Origin: Xylanimicrobium pachnodae JCM 13526 = NBRC 107786 | GTDB taxonomy: Bacteria > Actinomycetota > Actinomycetes > Actinomycetales > Cellulomonadaceae | Direction: 5' to 3' | Assembly (NCBI GenBank): GCA_001592145.1 | Contig: BCWJ01000013.1 | Location: forward strand, 1-64,000 | DNA: 64,000 bases | Shown here: positions 47,813 through 56,434 of the stretch, in pieces | Layout: every line of letters starts with the position of its first letter | How positions within the stretch are numbered: position 1 is the first letter of the stretch | Notes under the pieces: model-generated | Databases searched by the model: none | Told to the model about the DNA's origin: nothing | What the model saw: only the letters and a program-made list of their open reading frames with translations | Position numbers and translations under genes: made by a program

Positions 47813-48371
47813 CTCCAGGCGTGATCGTGCGGAAGTCCTGCTGGACTCGTCGGCGGCACCAATCCAGAGTGTCGCCGACGAGTCGGACGACGTGCAACGG
47901 GTCCATCACCGCGACGGCCTCGGCCAGTTCCTCGGCGGCGGTCTTGAAGCCGGTGAAGCCGTCCAGGTCGATGATCGCCGTCACGTGCTTCGCGCCTTGG
48001 CAGGGGGTGCCACAACACGTACTCGTCCACGCCGAGCACGCTCACACCGTCGAACCGGGCCGGGCTGGCGATCAGTGCCCGGTGCCTCTCAGCGAGGATG
48101 GCGTCGTTGACGGTGCTCCACGCCGCGCCCAGAGACTCGCGTAGACGGCAGACGGTCAGGCGCTGGACCGCGAGTCTGTTTATCGCCAACGTTAACGTCA
48201 ACCGAGAAAGCTTCGCGCGAGGCTCTACCGCCTTGGTCGTGGTCCTGCCGCCGCACCTGCCTGCAGGCTGGGCACAGGTAGCGGCGCGCCCTGGCGGGCA
48301 GGGTGGTTGGCCGCAACCGAACAGCAGCAGAACGTCGTCAGGTCAGGCGGGCAGAAGGTGGCGTCGTGCAC
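47813..48371 (-). pseudogene. Decayed ISL3-family transposase
   Basis: Remnants of one transposase in several frames on the minus strand. The N-terminal VHDATFCPPDLTTFC starts at a GTG at 48371. A zinc-ribbon piece (RPTTLPARARRYLCPAC, about 48316-48260) and an HTH/catalytic piece (ESLGAAWSTVNDAILAERHRALI ... ARFDGVSVLGVDEY) follow in other frames. The C-terminal piece (AIIDLDGFTGFKTAAEELAEAVAVMDP ... CRRRVQQ) shows that the stretch between IIDL and DGFTGFK was deleted. At least two frameshifts and a deletion; inactive. Terminal inverted repeats were not found. It marks the boundary of the lower-GC module. Confidence 0.75.
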
Positions 48372-48494
48372 GCCGAGTTCTTCCCGATGGGCTGGCATGA
48401 GACCCCCATCATCGAGCGCGATCTCGACGCCTTCCCTTCCGCCCCGCATGATCACATTGCAGAGCGGACAGCCCTCGCGCAGCTCGCGGTCACC

Positions 48495-49352
48495 TTACAA
48501 GCGCGCACCAGAACTCGCGTTCTTGCGACCCTGGACATATAGGTGGTAAGCATCGCATACCTCATCCACGTCGCCGTCCATGACTAGCACACCCCTGTCG
48601 ATCCAGAGGGCACGTGTGCACATGGCGCGCACCGAGGCAAGGGAATGAGAAACGAAGAACACCGTTCCCGCGTTGTCACGAATCGCCTCAATCCGGGCGG
48701 TGCTTTTACGTCGGAAGGACGCGTCACCGGTCGAGAGCGCTTCATCAATCATCAGGATGTCCGGTGTGACGATAGTGGAGATCGCAAATCGCAGACGCGA
48801 CGCCATGCCCGACGAGTAGGCATTCATCGGGAGGTAGAGGAAGTCACCCAGCTCAGCGAACTCAGCGACCGCTGCGGTGCGCGACGCAACCTCGCTCGCC
48901 GATAATCCCAGCGCGAGCCCACCAACGGTGATGTTTCGCTCACCGGTCAATTTTGGCATCAGGGCGGCGTTCACGCCTAGCAGTGCGGGTTCGGAAGCGG
49001 TATAGACTCGGCCATCTGTGAGCGGCAGCAAGCCGGCGACGGCTCGAAGGAGAGTAGACTTCCCCGATCCATTCGTACCGATGATGCCCACGGACTCGCC
49101 GTGGTGCGCTACGAACGAGACGCCACGCACGGCCTTAACCTGCCGGATCGGACCAGTCGCAGGGCGGCCCAGGTTCAGTGCGCGCGACATCACGGAGGGC
49201 TTGGAGTCGACGGTCCCCCCCTTGCGGCCGCCGAAGACGCGGTACGTGACGTGCGCGTTATCAACGACGACAGAAGGAGCACCCACCTGGCCGCGCGAAG
49301 GCTTCGCCGGGAGATCTTCGATGTCGACCTCGTAGTCAATTTCGTCAGTCAC
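48495..49352 (-). CDS. ABC exporter ATPase, TagH/Wzt-like without C-terminal binding domain
   Basis: A 285-residue ATPase: Walker A GTNGSGKS, LMPKLTGERNITVGGLALG, signature YSSGMASRLRFAI, Walker B DILMIDEALSTGD, and switch His in VSHSL. It ends soon after the ATPase domain (VQGRKNASSGARL), so it lacks the Wzt polymer-recognition domain, as in teichoic acid exporters of the TagH type. The N-terminal 40 residues are acidic. The GTG start overlaps the permease stop by 8 nt. Its stop is about 120 nt from the IS remnant. Confidence 0.88.
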   Translation of the reverse strand: MTDEIDYEVDIEDLPAKPSRGQVGAPSVVVDNAHVTYRVFGGRKGGTVDSKPSVMSRALNLGRPATGPIRQVKAVRGVSFVAHHGESVGIIGTNGSGKSTLLRAVAGLLPLTDGRVYTASEPALLGVNAALMPKLTGERNITVGGLALGLSASEVASRTAAVAEFAELGDFLYLPMNAYSSGMASRLRFAISTIVTPDILMIDEALSTGDASFRRKSTARIEAIRDNAGTVFFVSHSLASVRAMCTRALWIDRGVLVMDGDVDEVCDAYHLYVQGRKNASSGARL

Positions 49353-50286
49353 GTCCGTACGTCTCCTCGGCGCGCCAGAAAAACACGAACCCGACCACCA
49401 AGGCGACCGCTGCCCATCCCAGAGCGAGACCCCACAGACCAAGCGACATCTGCGCGCTCGGCTCGTTGCCAATGCACGACCGGAACAGGTTTATGAAGAC
49501 CGTGAAGGGGTTGTATTGCACCAGTGGAGCCCACGGCCCGTCAGGATCGATAAACTTCATGGGGTTGAACATGACGCCCGCTCCCCACCGCCCCAGCGAG
49601 AGGAAGAACGGAACGATGTTCGCAATGTCCGGCGTACGCGCCCCCAATCGAGCGAACAGCATGCCGACGCCGCTTCCGAACGCCACCAGGATTAACGACG
49701 CGACCGGTAACAAGAGCCACGTCCAACGCAATGGTGCACCCGCGAGTAAACTGATCACGGCCATCACCAGCAAAGCTGGCGCGAACAGGACTGCCTCCGT
49801 GAGGATGGCCGAGAGCGGGACGACCGCGCGAGGGAATCGATGCGATCGAACAAGCATAACGTTCGCTGGAATCGAGCCGACCCCAGACATTATCATCTTC
49901 TGAATGAACGAATACGCGAAGGTTCCGACCGTAATGAAGGAGACGACGTTCTCTATTCCGTCGCGCGCTCCCAGCAAGAATCCGAAGATGATGACGTAGA
50001 CGCTCGCGTCAAGCGTCGGACGCAAGATGTTCCATGCCTGCCCAAGGTAAGAGCCCTGGTTCTTCGTGTATGCCTTGGAGGCCGAAAGGTTCCAGACGAA
50101 GGAGCGGCGGGACCAGACTGACCTGATGTACAAGCGGAGGGGCGGTCTGCTGCCCGACTGCCTCAGTCCGCTGCGTGCCGCGAGGTCGGCCGCCTGCTCG
50201 GATGTCAGCCGCGGCGTGAGCGCGCCCGTAGGCACGGTCGTCGCAACGACAGCCCGCTTGGGCTCGGCCGGGTTGGTCTCGGTCAC
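49345..50286 (-). CDS. ABC exporter permease, TagG/Wzm-like
   Basis: A 313-residue ABC-2 permease with six hydrophobic segments, an extended soluble N-terminus of ~65 residues, then LSASKAYTKNQGSYLGQAWNILRPTLDASVYVIIFG as the TagG-type entry region. Exports the polymer of this module with the ATPase downstream. GTG at 50286 is chosen for AGGAAGG 4 nt upstream. Base composition is much lower in GC than the rest (29 of 60 G+C in 49861-49920), unlike the Wzm/Wzt pair at 31 kb, which suggests separate ancestry. Confidence 0.88.
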   Translation of the reverse strand: MTETNPAEPKRAVVATTVPTGALTPRLTSEQAADLAARSGLRQSGSRPPLRLYIRSVWSRRSFVWNLSASKAYTKNQGSYLGQAWNILRPTLDASVYVIIFGFLLGARDGIENVVSFITVGTFAYSFIQKMIMSGVGSIPANVMLVRSHRFPRAVVPLSAILTEAVLFAPALLVMAVISLLAGAPLRWTWLLLPVASLILVAFGSGVGMLFARLGARTPDIANIVPFFLSLGRWGAGVMFNPMKFIDPDGPWAPLVQYNPFTVFINLFRSCIGNEPSAQMSLGLWGLALGWAAVALVVGFVFFWRAEETYGRD

Positions 50287-50517
50287 TGCACCTTCCTCCA
50301 CGGACGGGGACCTCTAGCGTAGTCGTGGCTCGATGCTGCCAAGGTACACACACGCTCACGTGGCGTCCCACCACGCCGGCGTGCAAGGACTCGGCTTGGA
50401 ACCGGCCTGCAGCCCTCCTGTAAGGTCGCGTGGTCGGCGCCGATCGCGGCCCAGTACGCACCTCACAGCCACCATGGCCGCACGGTGTCCGATCTTCGCA
50501 CAGATGAGGCACACACG

Positions 50518-51861
50518 ATGACCCGCGTAATCACCTATGGCACGTTCGATCTGTTCCACGACGGCCACCGCCGCATCCTCGAACGGGCCCGTGCCCTTGG
50601 CGACCATCTGATCGTGGGAGTGACGTCGGACGCCTACGACGAGTCACGGGGAAAGCTCGACGTCGTGCAGAGCGTCGTAGACCGGATCGAGAACGTCCGG
50701 CGCTCCGGGCTCGCGGACGAGATCATCGTCGAGGAATACCAGGGCCAGAAGATTCGGGACATCGTTGAGCGCAACGTCGACGTCTTCACCGTCGGCTCGG
50801 ACTGGGTCGGCAAGTTCGACTACCTCGGGGAGTACTGCAGAGTCGTCTACCTGGAGCGCACCCGTGGCGTGTCGTCCACCGAACTCCGCGCGGAGGGCGT
50901 CGGGATCCTCCGTATCGGCATCGTCGGCGCAGGGCGGATCGCAAACCGCTTCGTCGCAGAAGCCCGCTACGTCTCCGGCGTCACGGTGGACTCAGTCTTC
51001 ACGAAGAGCTTTGAGCACGCAGCGCAGTTCGCAGACCGCCATGAGCTCCGTGTCGCACACGAGACCTTTGACCAGATGCTCGCCGACGTGGACGCCATAT
51101 ATGTCGCCAGCCCGCACGGAACCCACGTCGACTACACACGGCGCGCCATCCAGGCCGGCGTTCATGTACTCTGCGAGAAGCCGATGGCCCTGACCAGCAC
51201 CGATGCCGCGGCACTCTACGCCGAAGCTGGAGCCGCCAACGTAGTGCTCCTTGAGGCACTCAAGACTGCTCAGGCGCCGGGATTCCGGCGCCTGGTGACG
51301 CTCGCCCGCTCGGGTACCATCGGCAAGATCCGATCCGTCGAGGCGACATTCACCAAGCTAGTCCCCACGGGACGCGAGCGTCAGGCACCCGATGGCGGGG
51401 CCATCAGCGAACTGGCCTCATACCCGCTGCTGGCGATCGTCAAGCTCCTGGGCACCGAGTTTACGGACATCCGCGCGACCCGTCTGATCCCCGAGGACAG
51501 CGGTGTTGAGACCTTCGCACGGATCGACCTCCGAACGGACCATGCTGTCGCGTCGGCTCGGGTGGGGATCGGCGTCAAGGCCGAAGGAGACCTCATCATC
51601 GCCGGCGAGCAAGGCTACCTGTACGTGCCAGCACCATGGTGGCTTACCTCCTACTTCGAGGAGCGCTTCGAGAGCCCAGGAGCCACCCGACGGCATTACT
51701 TCAGGTTCGACGGCGACGGGCTGCGTTACGAGATCTCGGAGTTCATTCAGCTCATTCGTCAGCAACGTTCGAGCTCTCACCATCTCACGGCCAGCGAGTC
51801 GATCGCCATCGCGCAGATCATCGAGACGGCCCGCGGCGACAATCGCGCAGTTCTCAGCTAG
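50518..51861 (+). CDS. TagD-like cytidylyltransferase fused to a Gfo/Idh/MocA oxidoreductase
   Basis: A 447-residue fusion. Residues 1-126 form a nucleotidyltransferase of the glycerol-3-phosphate cytidylyltransferase type: TYGTFDLFHDGH (the H-X-G-H is 14-17) and RTRGVSST (114-121, matching the RTxGISTT signature). From residue 131 a Rossmann domain begins (GIVGAGRIANRF, 134-145), with CEKPM (219-223) and the C-terminal substrate domain of Gfo/Idh/MocA enzymes. Probably makes a CDP-activated polyol for the neighbouring CDP-glycerol transferase-like enzyme, the dehydrogenase supplying or modifying the polyol. Both domains look complete. The reaction of the second domain is unknown. Confidence 0.85.
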   Translation: MTRVITYGTFDLFHDGHRRILERARALGDHLIVGVTSDAYDESRGKLDVVQSVVDRIENVRRSGLADEIIVEEYQGQKIRDIVERNVDVFTVGSDWVGKFDYLGEYCRVVYLERTRGVSSTELRAEGVGILRIGIVGAGRIANRFVAEARYVSGVTVDSVFTKSFEHAAQFADRHELRVAHETFDQMLADVDAIYVASPHGTHVDYTRRAIQAGVHVLCEKPMALTSTDAAALYAEAGAANVVLLEALKTAQAPGFRRLVTLARSGTIGKIRSVEATFTKLVPTGRERQAPDGGAISELASYPLLAIVKLLGTEFTDIRATRLIPEDSGVETFARIDLRTDHAVASARVGIGVKAEGDLIIAGEQGYLYVPAPWWLTSYFEERFESPGATRRHYFRFDGDGLRYEISEFIQLIRQQRSSSHHLTASESIAIAQIIETARGDNRAVLS

Positions 51862-51953
51862 TCGGGATCTAGCACCAGGCAGTCAGTGCACGGGCCGGTC
51901 GGGGCACACCCCGCAGGCGCCGGCGGCACAACATTCAGACGGGAGGTAGTTCG

Positions 51954-53711
51954 GTGATTGTCAGCGCCCGGGTAGACGAGGTCTATTGGGAGCGGGTAAA
52001 CCTCCACATCTGGCTGACCCTGGTGGAGGTCCCCCACGACCAAGCGCCGCGCCACTGGGTCGCGGCCCGCGTCCAGAACCAGGAATCGACCGTTGGCACG
52101 CAGCAGGTCCGCTTCGATCTGGTGTCGAACGGCAACGGCATCCCGCTCGAAGTGATCGAGACCACACCTGGCGGTCGGTTCCATCTGAGACTCAACATCA
52201 CGAACGCCAAAGATCGCGCCGAACTTCCCAACGGGGTGTGGAGGATCAGGCCGTACGTGGCGGACGTCCCCTGCGACCTCACCCACATCGACCCGTCGAT
52301 GTCGGATGCGCTCCGGGAGAAGTCGAAGACGTTCGTTTACCACGGCGGCTGGAATGCATACGTCGTTACCATCGACCATTCCGACCACATAGATTTCCCC
52401 GAGTTCCGAATTAGCGTTAGAAACTTCAACCGCCCCCCGCAGTGGCGTCACTACACCGGCAGCATCTCGCGACGGTTCGCCCAGTGGTCTTTTGACCGAG
52501 GCATCCTTCAACTCTGGTTCCAACTCGTCTACAATGTCCTTCGCGCCACACGACCTCGTGGAGGAAAGAAGCGGATCCTCCTCGCGGCCCAGTTGCGCCC
52601 CGACATCCGCGACAACATGCTCGTCCTGAAGCGCAGGCTCGTCGATCGCGGGCTCGATTCGCAGTTCAAGATCGAAGAATCTCTTCATTGGAAGTACCGG
52701 AGCCTGCGCCACTCGTTCTGGCGGTGGACCGTCATGCTGCGCAAGTTCGCGTGGGCAGACTTTGTCTTCGTCGATGACTGGTGCGCGCTCCTGAGTTACG
52801 TGCACCTCTCACGCGACACAACCGTGACACAACTGTGGCACGCGGGTCACGGCGTCAAAGCGGTCGGGCTTGCCCGATTTGGTCTGCGAGGCTCACCTCG
52901 CCTAAATAACCCGCACCGCCACTACACGTACGGTATCGTCGGCTCCGAGGGTCTGCGCGACATCTATGCTGAAGACTTCGGCATGGAGCGCGAGGGACTG
53001 CTTCCCACCGGAGTGCTCCGCATCGACGACCTCCTGGACCCAGTAACGATCGCGCGCGCCCGCACAACTTTCGCAGAGTACTACCCCAGCTTGACTGGCA
53101 AGCGCGTGATTCTGTTCGCTCCCACTTTCCGGGGGCGCGGTTCAGGGACCGCCACCTACAACTTCGGGCTCCTGGACATGGCCGCCCTCCACGAATGGTG
53201 CGGGGATGACACTGTCGTCGTATTCCGCATGCACCCCTACGTCACAGCCAAGCGCACCCTGCCGGACGGGACCTACAGCAGTTTCATTCCCGAGGAACTC
53301 AGGGACCGACTGATTGACGCATCCGGCTTCCCGTCGTCGAATGACCTTCTGCACGTGACTGATGTGCTCATCACCGACTACTCATCGATCTGCTACGAGT
53401 TCTCTTACCTCGATCGGCCAATGCTTTTCTTCGCCCCCGACGAAATCGCCTATGCAGCATCGCGTGGGTTCCACGACGGGTATCGCGAGGTCGTGCCAGG
53501 CAAGACGGTCAGCACGTTCGACGAGATGCTCGCCTCCCTACGGTCCGGCGACTTCGAGACGTGGCGGCGGGACCGATACCGGAAGAGGTTCTGCGGTCCC
53601 GCCGACATGCATAACGCTGACCGTGCAATCGACTACATCCTCCTGGGCGAGCGCGACTCGGCCGCTCTGCAAGCCCTTGGGAGTCAAGGTGGCCCCCTCG
53701 GCGACGACTAG
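51954..53711 (+). CDS. CDP-glycerol glycerophosphotransferase family protein
   Basis: A 585-residue teichoic-acid polymerase-like enzyme. About 185 N-terminal residues form a beta-rich domain; from ~200 a GT-B fold follows with LWHAGHGVKAVG, PTFRGRG, FRMHPYV and TDYSSICYEFSYLDRPMLFF, the hallmark of TagB/TagF proteins. It transfers glycerol-phosphate (or another polyol-phosphate) from a CDP donor to lipid-linked acceptor at the membrane. GTG with GGGAGG 7 nt upstream. It follows the cytidylyltransferase fusion by 92 nt and overlaps the convergent LicD gene by 4 nt. Confidence 0.9.
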   Translation: MIVSARVDEVYWERVNLHIWLTLVEVPHDQAPRHWVAARVQNQESTVGTQQVRFDLVSNGNGIPLEVIETTPGGRFHLRLNITNAKDRAELPNGVWRIRPYVADVPCDLTHIDPSMSDALREKSKTFVYHGGWNAYVVTIDHSDHIDFPEFRISVRNFNRPPQWRHYTGSISRRFAQWSFDRGILQLWFQLVYNVLRATRPRGGKKRILLAAQLRPDIRDNMLVLKRRLVDRGLDSQFKIEESLHWKYRSLRHSFWRWTVMLRKFAWADFVFVDDWCALLSYVHLSRDTTVTQLWHAGHGVKAVGLARFGLRGSPRLNNPHRHYTYGIVGSEGLRDIYAEDFGMEREGLLPTGVLRIDDLLDPVTIARARTTFAEYYPSLTGKRVILFAPTFRGRGSGTATYNFGLLDMAALHEWCGDDTVVVFRMHPYVTAKRTLPDGTYSSFIPEELRDRLIDASGFPSSNDLLHVTDVLITDYSSICYEFSYLDRPMLFFAPDEIAYAASRGFHDGYREVVPGKTVSTFDEMLASLRSGDFETWRRDRYRKRFCGPADMHNADRAIDYILLGERDSAALQALGSQGGPLGDD

Positions 53712-54598
53712 AGATCGGCCGTCCCACTAGCGGACTGATCGGAAACCCAGAACCATCGGTAGAACGAGTGCGCCGCGGTCCGGTTCTTCTCGGGCGGCGG
53801 CGTCATGTAGTCACCGTAGTGCCGAGTGAGGTAGCCGTCATGGTCCACGACCTTTCGAACCGTGAGGTGCTCAAACGCCACGTCCTCGTAGCGAGTCCAC
53901 AGTGTGCGCGGATAGATGGCGCGCGGAAATGCGCGGTGGAAGAACCCGACCAGGCTGGCGCCCGAGTCATCAAATCGGCGCATGTACCTGTCGAGGTCAA
54001 CGGCGATCTGATGGCCCTTACCATAGTTTGCCAGGTGTTTGGGAAACCAGAGCACAGATTTGCCGAGGAAGTACGGCCACGTAGAGGCACTCGCATATGC
54101 GAACCCGCCCGGGATGGATGAAGACAGAGCGGAGGAGCGTGCGAAGAAACCGCGGCGATGCTCGGCCAACGGGCCCGAACTTGACTCGACGTCGTCGGCG
54201 TCCGGCATCACATCCATTGGAAACAGATCAATGAACACGCCGGTACCCGGGTGGAGCTGGTCAAGTGTCGACCTATAGACCGTGCGGTTATCGTACAGCT
54301 TGGCCCACGGCAGATACGTGGGCGCCACCCGGTGGTGCAGCAGAGACAAGTGCGAGGGTAGCGCCAACTGCAGCTCCGCGAGTAGGAGCTCGTAATGAGG
54401 GCGGGTCAACTCCACGTCGATGTCGTCGTCCCACGGGATGTAACCGCCATGCCGGATTGCGCCCAACAGGGAACCTCCGGCCAGCGAGTACTCAATACCC
54501 TTCGCGCGGCACACGCGGTCGACATACTCAAGCATCGCCAACTGAAGGTCCCGAAGCTCTTGCTCGGTAACGGGGGCGCCGTACGAGGTGCGGCTCAT
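53708..54598 (-). CDS. LicD-family phosphotransferase
   Basis: A 296-residue LicD protein: LAMLEYVDRVCRAKGI, GGSLLGAIRHGGYIPWDDDIDVEL (catalytic DDDID) and FIDLFPMD. LicD enzymes transfer a phospho-substituent, for example phosphocholine or a polyol phosphate, from a CDP donor to wall or surface glycans. No choline uptake or activation genes are in the window, so a CDP-polyol donor from the neighbouring fusion is the simpler inference. Its ATG overlaps the stop of the upstream GT2 gene by 4 nt. Confidence 0.88.
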   Translation of the reverse strand: MSRTSYGAPVTEQELRDLQLAMLEYVDRVCRAKGIEYSLAGGSLLGAIRHGGYIPWDDDIDVELTRPHYELLLAELQLALPSHLSLLHHRVAPTYLPWAKLYDNRTVYRSTLDQLHPGTGVFIDLFPMDVMPDADDVESSSGPLAEHRRGFFARSSALSSSIPGGFAYASASTWPYFLGKSVLWFPKHLANYGKGHQIAVDLDRYMRRFDDSGASLVGFFHRAFPRAIYPRTLWTRYEDVAFEHLTVRKVVDHDGYLTRHYGDYMTPPPEKNRTAAHSFYRWFWVSDQSASGTADL

Positions 54599-56151
54599 TC
54601 TGGTGCCGTGTAGGTCCGCTTCGCAGCCTCGCCGAGCACACGGGTCCTCATCGTGACGCCCCACCGGCCCGCGTCCAGGATTCCCCCGAACGGGTTCGAT
54701 TGCCGATCCACCGCGACGTTCAAACGTACGATCCAGCCGTGTGCTGTGGGCTCAACCGTCGGCTCACCTGGAATGGGCCACTCCGTGCCAAGCGTCCGGT
54801 GCCGGATCGCGAACTGTACAACGGGGGCGTCGCCATCGAGCAAGCGCGTGTCGAAGCGGCTCCCGTCAACACCGGGCACCGACCAGCGCTCCACACCGTC
54901 GGCATCGGTCACGCGCTCACCGGGTAGTTCAAAGTTGACCGTCACCGACATCGTGAACACATCTGGCACCGCCGACACTTCGAAGGACGGTAGTGAGGTC
55001 GGCTTGGGGCGCGGCGCGGTGCACTCGTCGATCACCACGGCGGCCAGAGGGCTGGCCCGGAACCTGAGAGCGGCGTTGAATGTCGACTCGTCGCCGGCGC
55101 GGGCGGCCTCGAGGGTGATCCGTTTGATCAGCGTCAGGTGCGGGTCCACTGTTGCAGGCACCGCCTCACGCACCAACCTGCGCACAATCGCGTAGTCCTC
55201 GGCCCTCCGCACCGCCGAGTGCAACAAGTAGTTCTTGAGGGGAGCTCTCGTGAATGCCTGCGTAGCCGCCTCGACCTGGATCGCCTCGACGACATCGGTC
55301 GCCGCTCCGCGATCCCGCGGCGTCATCGTGGCCCGGATCCATTGGCCCCAGTACACCCCTGGCACCTTGGCGCGTGCGGAGTTGTTGGTGCCATCCTGAC
55401 GGTCGATCCAGCGATAGCACGGCACTGAAGCGAGCACCGAGGCGCGCGGGCGGAAGGCCAGCACCTCGCCCTGGAACTGGTGGTCCTCCAGGCGCACCCG
55501 TCCCTCCGGGAACAGGATCTGGTGCTCCTTGAGGTACCCAAGCCGATACAGCTTGTGGACCGACCGCGACTTTGCCAGCTTGTCGCGGACCACGTCAGCC
55601 TGGGGGATGTCACGCTGTTGCAGGTCCCAGTACGGAGTGAGCGCACCCACGCGCGCCACCTTGCCGTACACGACGTCGGAGGAGTTTGCCTCCGCAATCG
55701 CCACCATCTCCCGCAGCGCATCCGGAAACAACTCGTCGTCCTGGTCCGAGAAGAACACATAGGTGCCCCACGCCATCGCCATACCGACGTTTCTGGGGCG
55801 ACCCGGCCAACCCGAGTTCGGAATCGACGCAAAACGAACGTTGGGGTCCTGAGCGGCCACTGCTTCTAGCCACGGAACAACAGACTCGTCCGACGAACCG
55901 TCGTTGACGAAGACAACCTCCCAGCCGTCCCGACCAATCGACTGCACCTGGATCGACGTCAGAAGCTGGCGAACTTCGGGACCGGGGTTGTACAGAGGGA
56001 TGATCACGGACACCTTCGGCCTGCGGCCATCCGGGCGTTCCTCACCGGAGCGCGTGCGTGCCACGAAGGCCTCCGCGGACTCAAGCTTCGGCGTGGCGAC
56101 TCGGTTTCCGGTCAACGCGGCACGAGCACGGGCGAACAACGATCCCAACAC
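54595..56151 (-). CDS. GT2 glycosyltransferase, teichoic-acid type
   Basis: A 518-residue protein. The GT2 domain covers about 45-290: VSVIIPLYNPGPEVRQLL, VNDGSSDES, NSGWPGRPRNVGMAMAWGTYVFFSDQDDE (metal motif DQDDE), a layout seen in TarS-like and teichoic GT2 enzymes. The C-terminal 200 residues include a beta-rich part of unknown role. GTG start. Forms an operon with LicD, so it may decorate or build the phosphodiester polymer of this module. Sugar unknown. Confidence 0.84.
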   Translation of the reverse strand: MLGSLFARARAALTGNRVATPKLESAEAFVARTRSGEERPDGRRPKVSVIIPLYNPGPEVRQLLTSIQVQSIGRDGWEVVFVNDGSSDESVVPWLEAVAAQDPNVRFASIPNSGWPGRPRNVGMAMAWGTYVFFSDQDDELFPDALREMVAIAEANSSDVVYGKVARVGALTPYWDLQQRDIPQADVVRDKLAKSRSVHKLYRLGYLKEHQILFPEGRVRLEDHQFQGEVLAFRPRASVLASVPCYRWIDRQDGTNNSARAKVPGVYWGQWIRATMTPRDRGAATDVVEAIQVEAATQAFTRAPLKNYLLHSAVRRAEDYAIVRRLVREAVPATVDPHLTLIKRITLEAARAGDESTFNAALRFRASPLAAVVIDECTAPRPKPTSLPSFEVSAVPDVFTMSVTVNFELPGERVTDADGVERWSVPGVDGSRFDTRLLDGDAPVVQFAIRHRTLGTEWPIPGEPTVEPTAHGWIVRLNVAVDRQSNPFGGILDAGRWGVTMRTRVLGEAAKRTYTAPE

Positions 56152-56276
56152 GGACGGGTCTCCTCGGACTGGGCGGGGCTGGCCTCAGATACTCTCACGA
56201 CGGGGAGCTGCCCCACAGGTGCAGCGCCGCCGCCAGCACTCATGCAACGCGTTGGGCCCGCACTCACACCCTTGAT

Positions 56277-56316
56277 GAGAAGGAGTTGTGCGCGCCACGG
56301 CCAACAACTCCTTCTC
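56277..56316. promoter_or_regulatory. Perfect 13-bp inverted repeat in the divergent gap before the LCP genes
   Basis: GAGAAGGAGTTGT (56277-56289) and ACAACTCCTTCTC (56304-56316) flank a 14-nt spacer. The gap (56152-56434, 283 nt) separates the divergent GT2/LicD and LCP operons, so no transcript ends here by default. An operator or a leader stem is more likely than a terminator. One arm contains an AAGGAG sequence. Confidence 0.6.
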
Positions 56317-56420
56317 GTACGGTCGCATGGCACGGGCCCCTCGCCCATCGCCCGGCCCCGCTTCACAATCCCTGCACGGATTGGCCGCTGTGAAGCCCGA
56401 CGGTCCCGACATCGGCACCT

Positions 56421-56426
56421 TATGCT
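56421..56426 (+). promoter_or_regulatory. -10 box TATGCT, leaderless start of the first LCP gene
   Basis: TATGCT ends 8 nt before the GTG at 56435; a GGGGA lies between and may help, but the spacing suits a leaderless transcript. Confidence 0.45.
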
Positions 56427-56434
56427 CGGGGACC

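Noticed and set aside
47673-48542. Several short open frames after rmlB as separate small genes
   Set aside because: They are pieces of a single ISL3 transposase in different frames plus noise.
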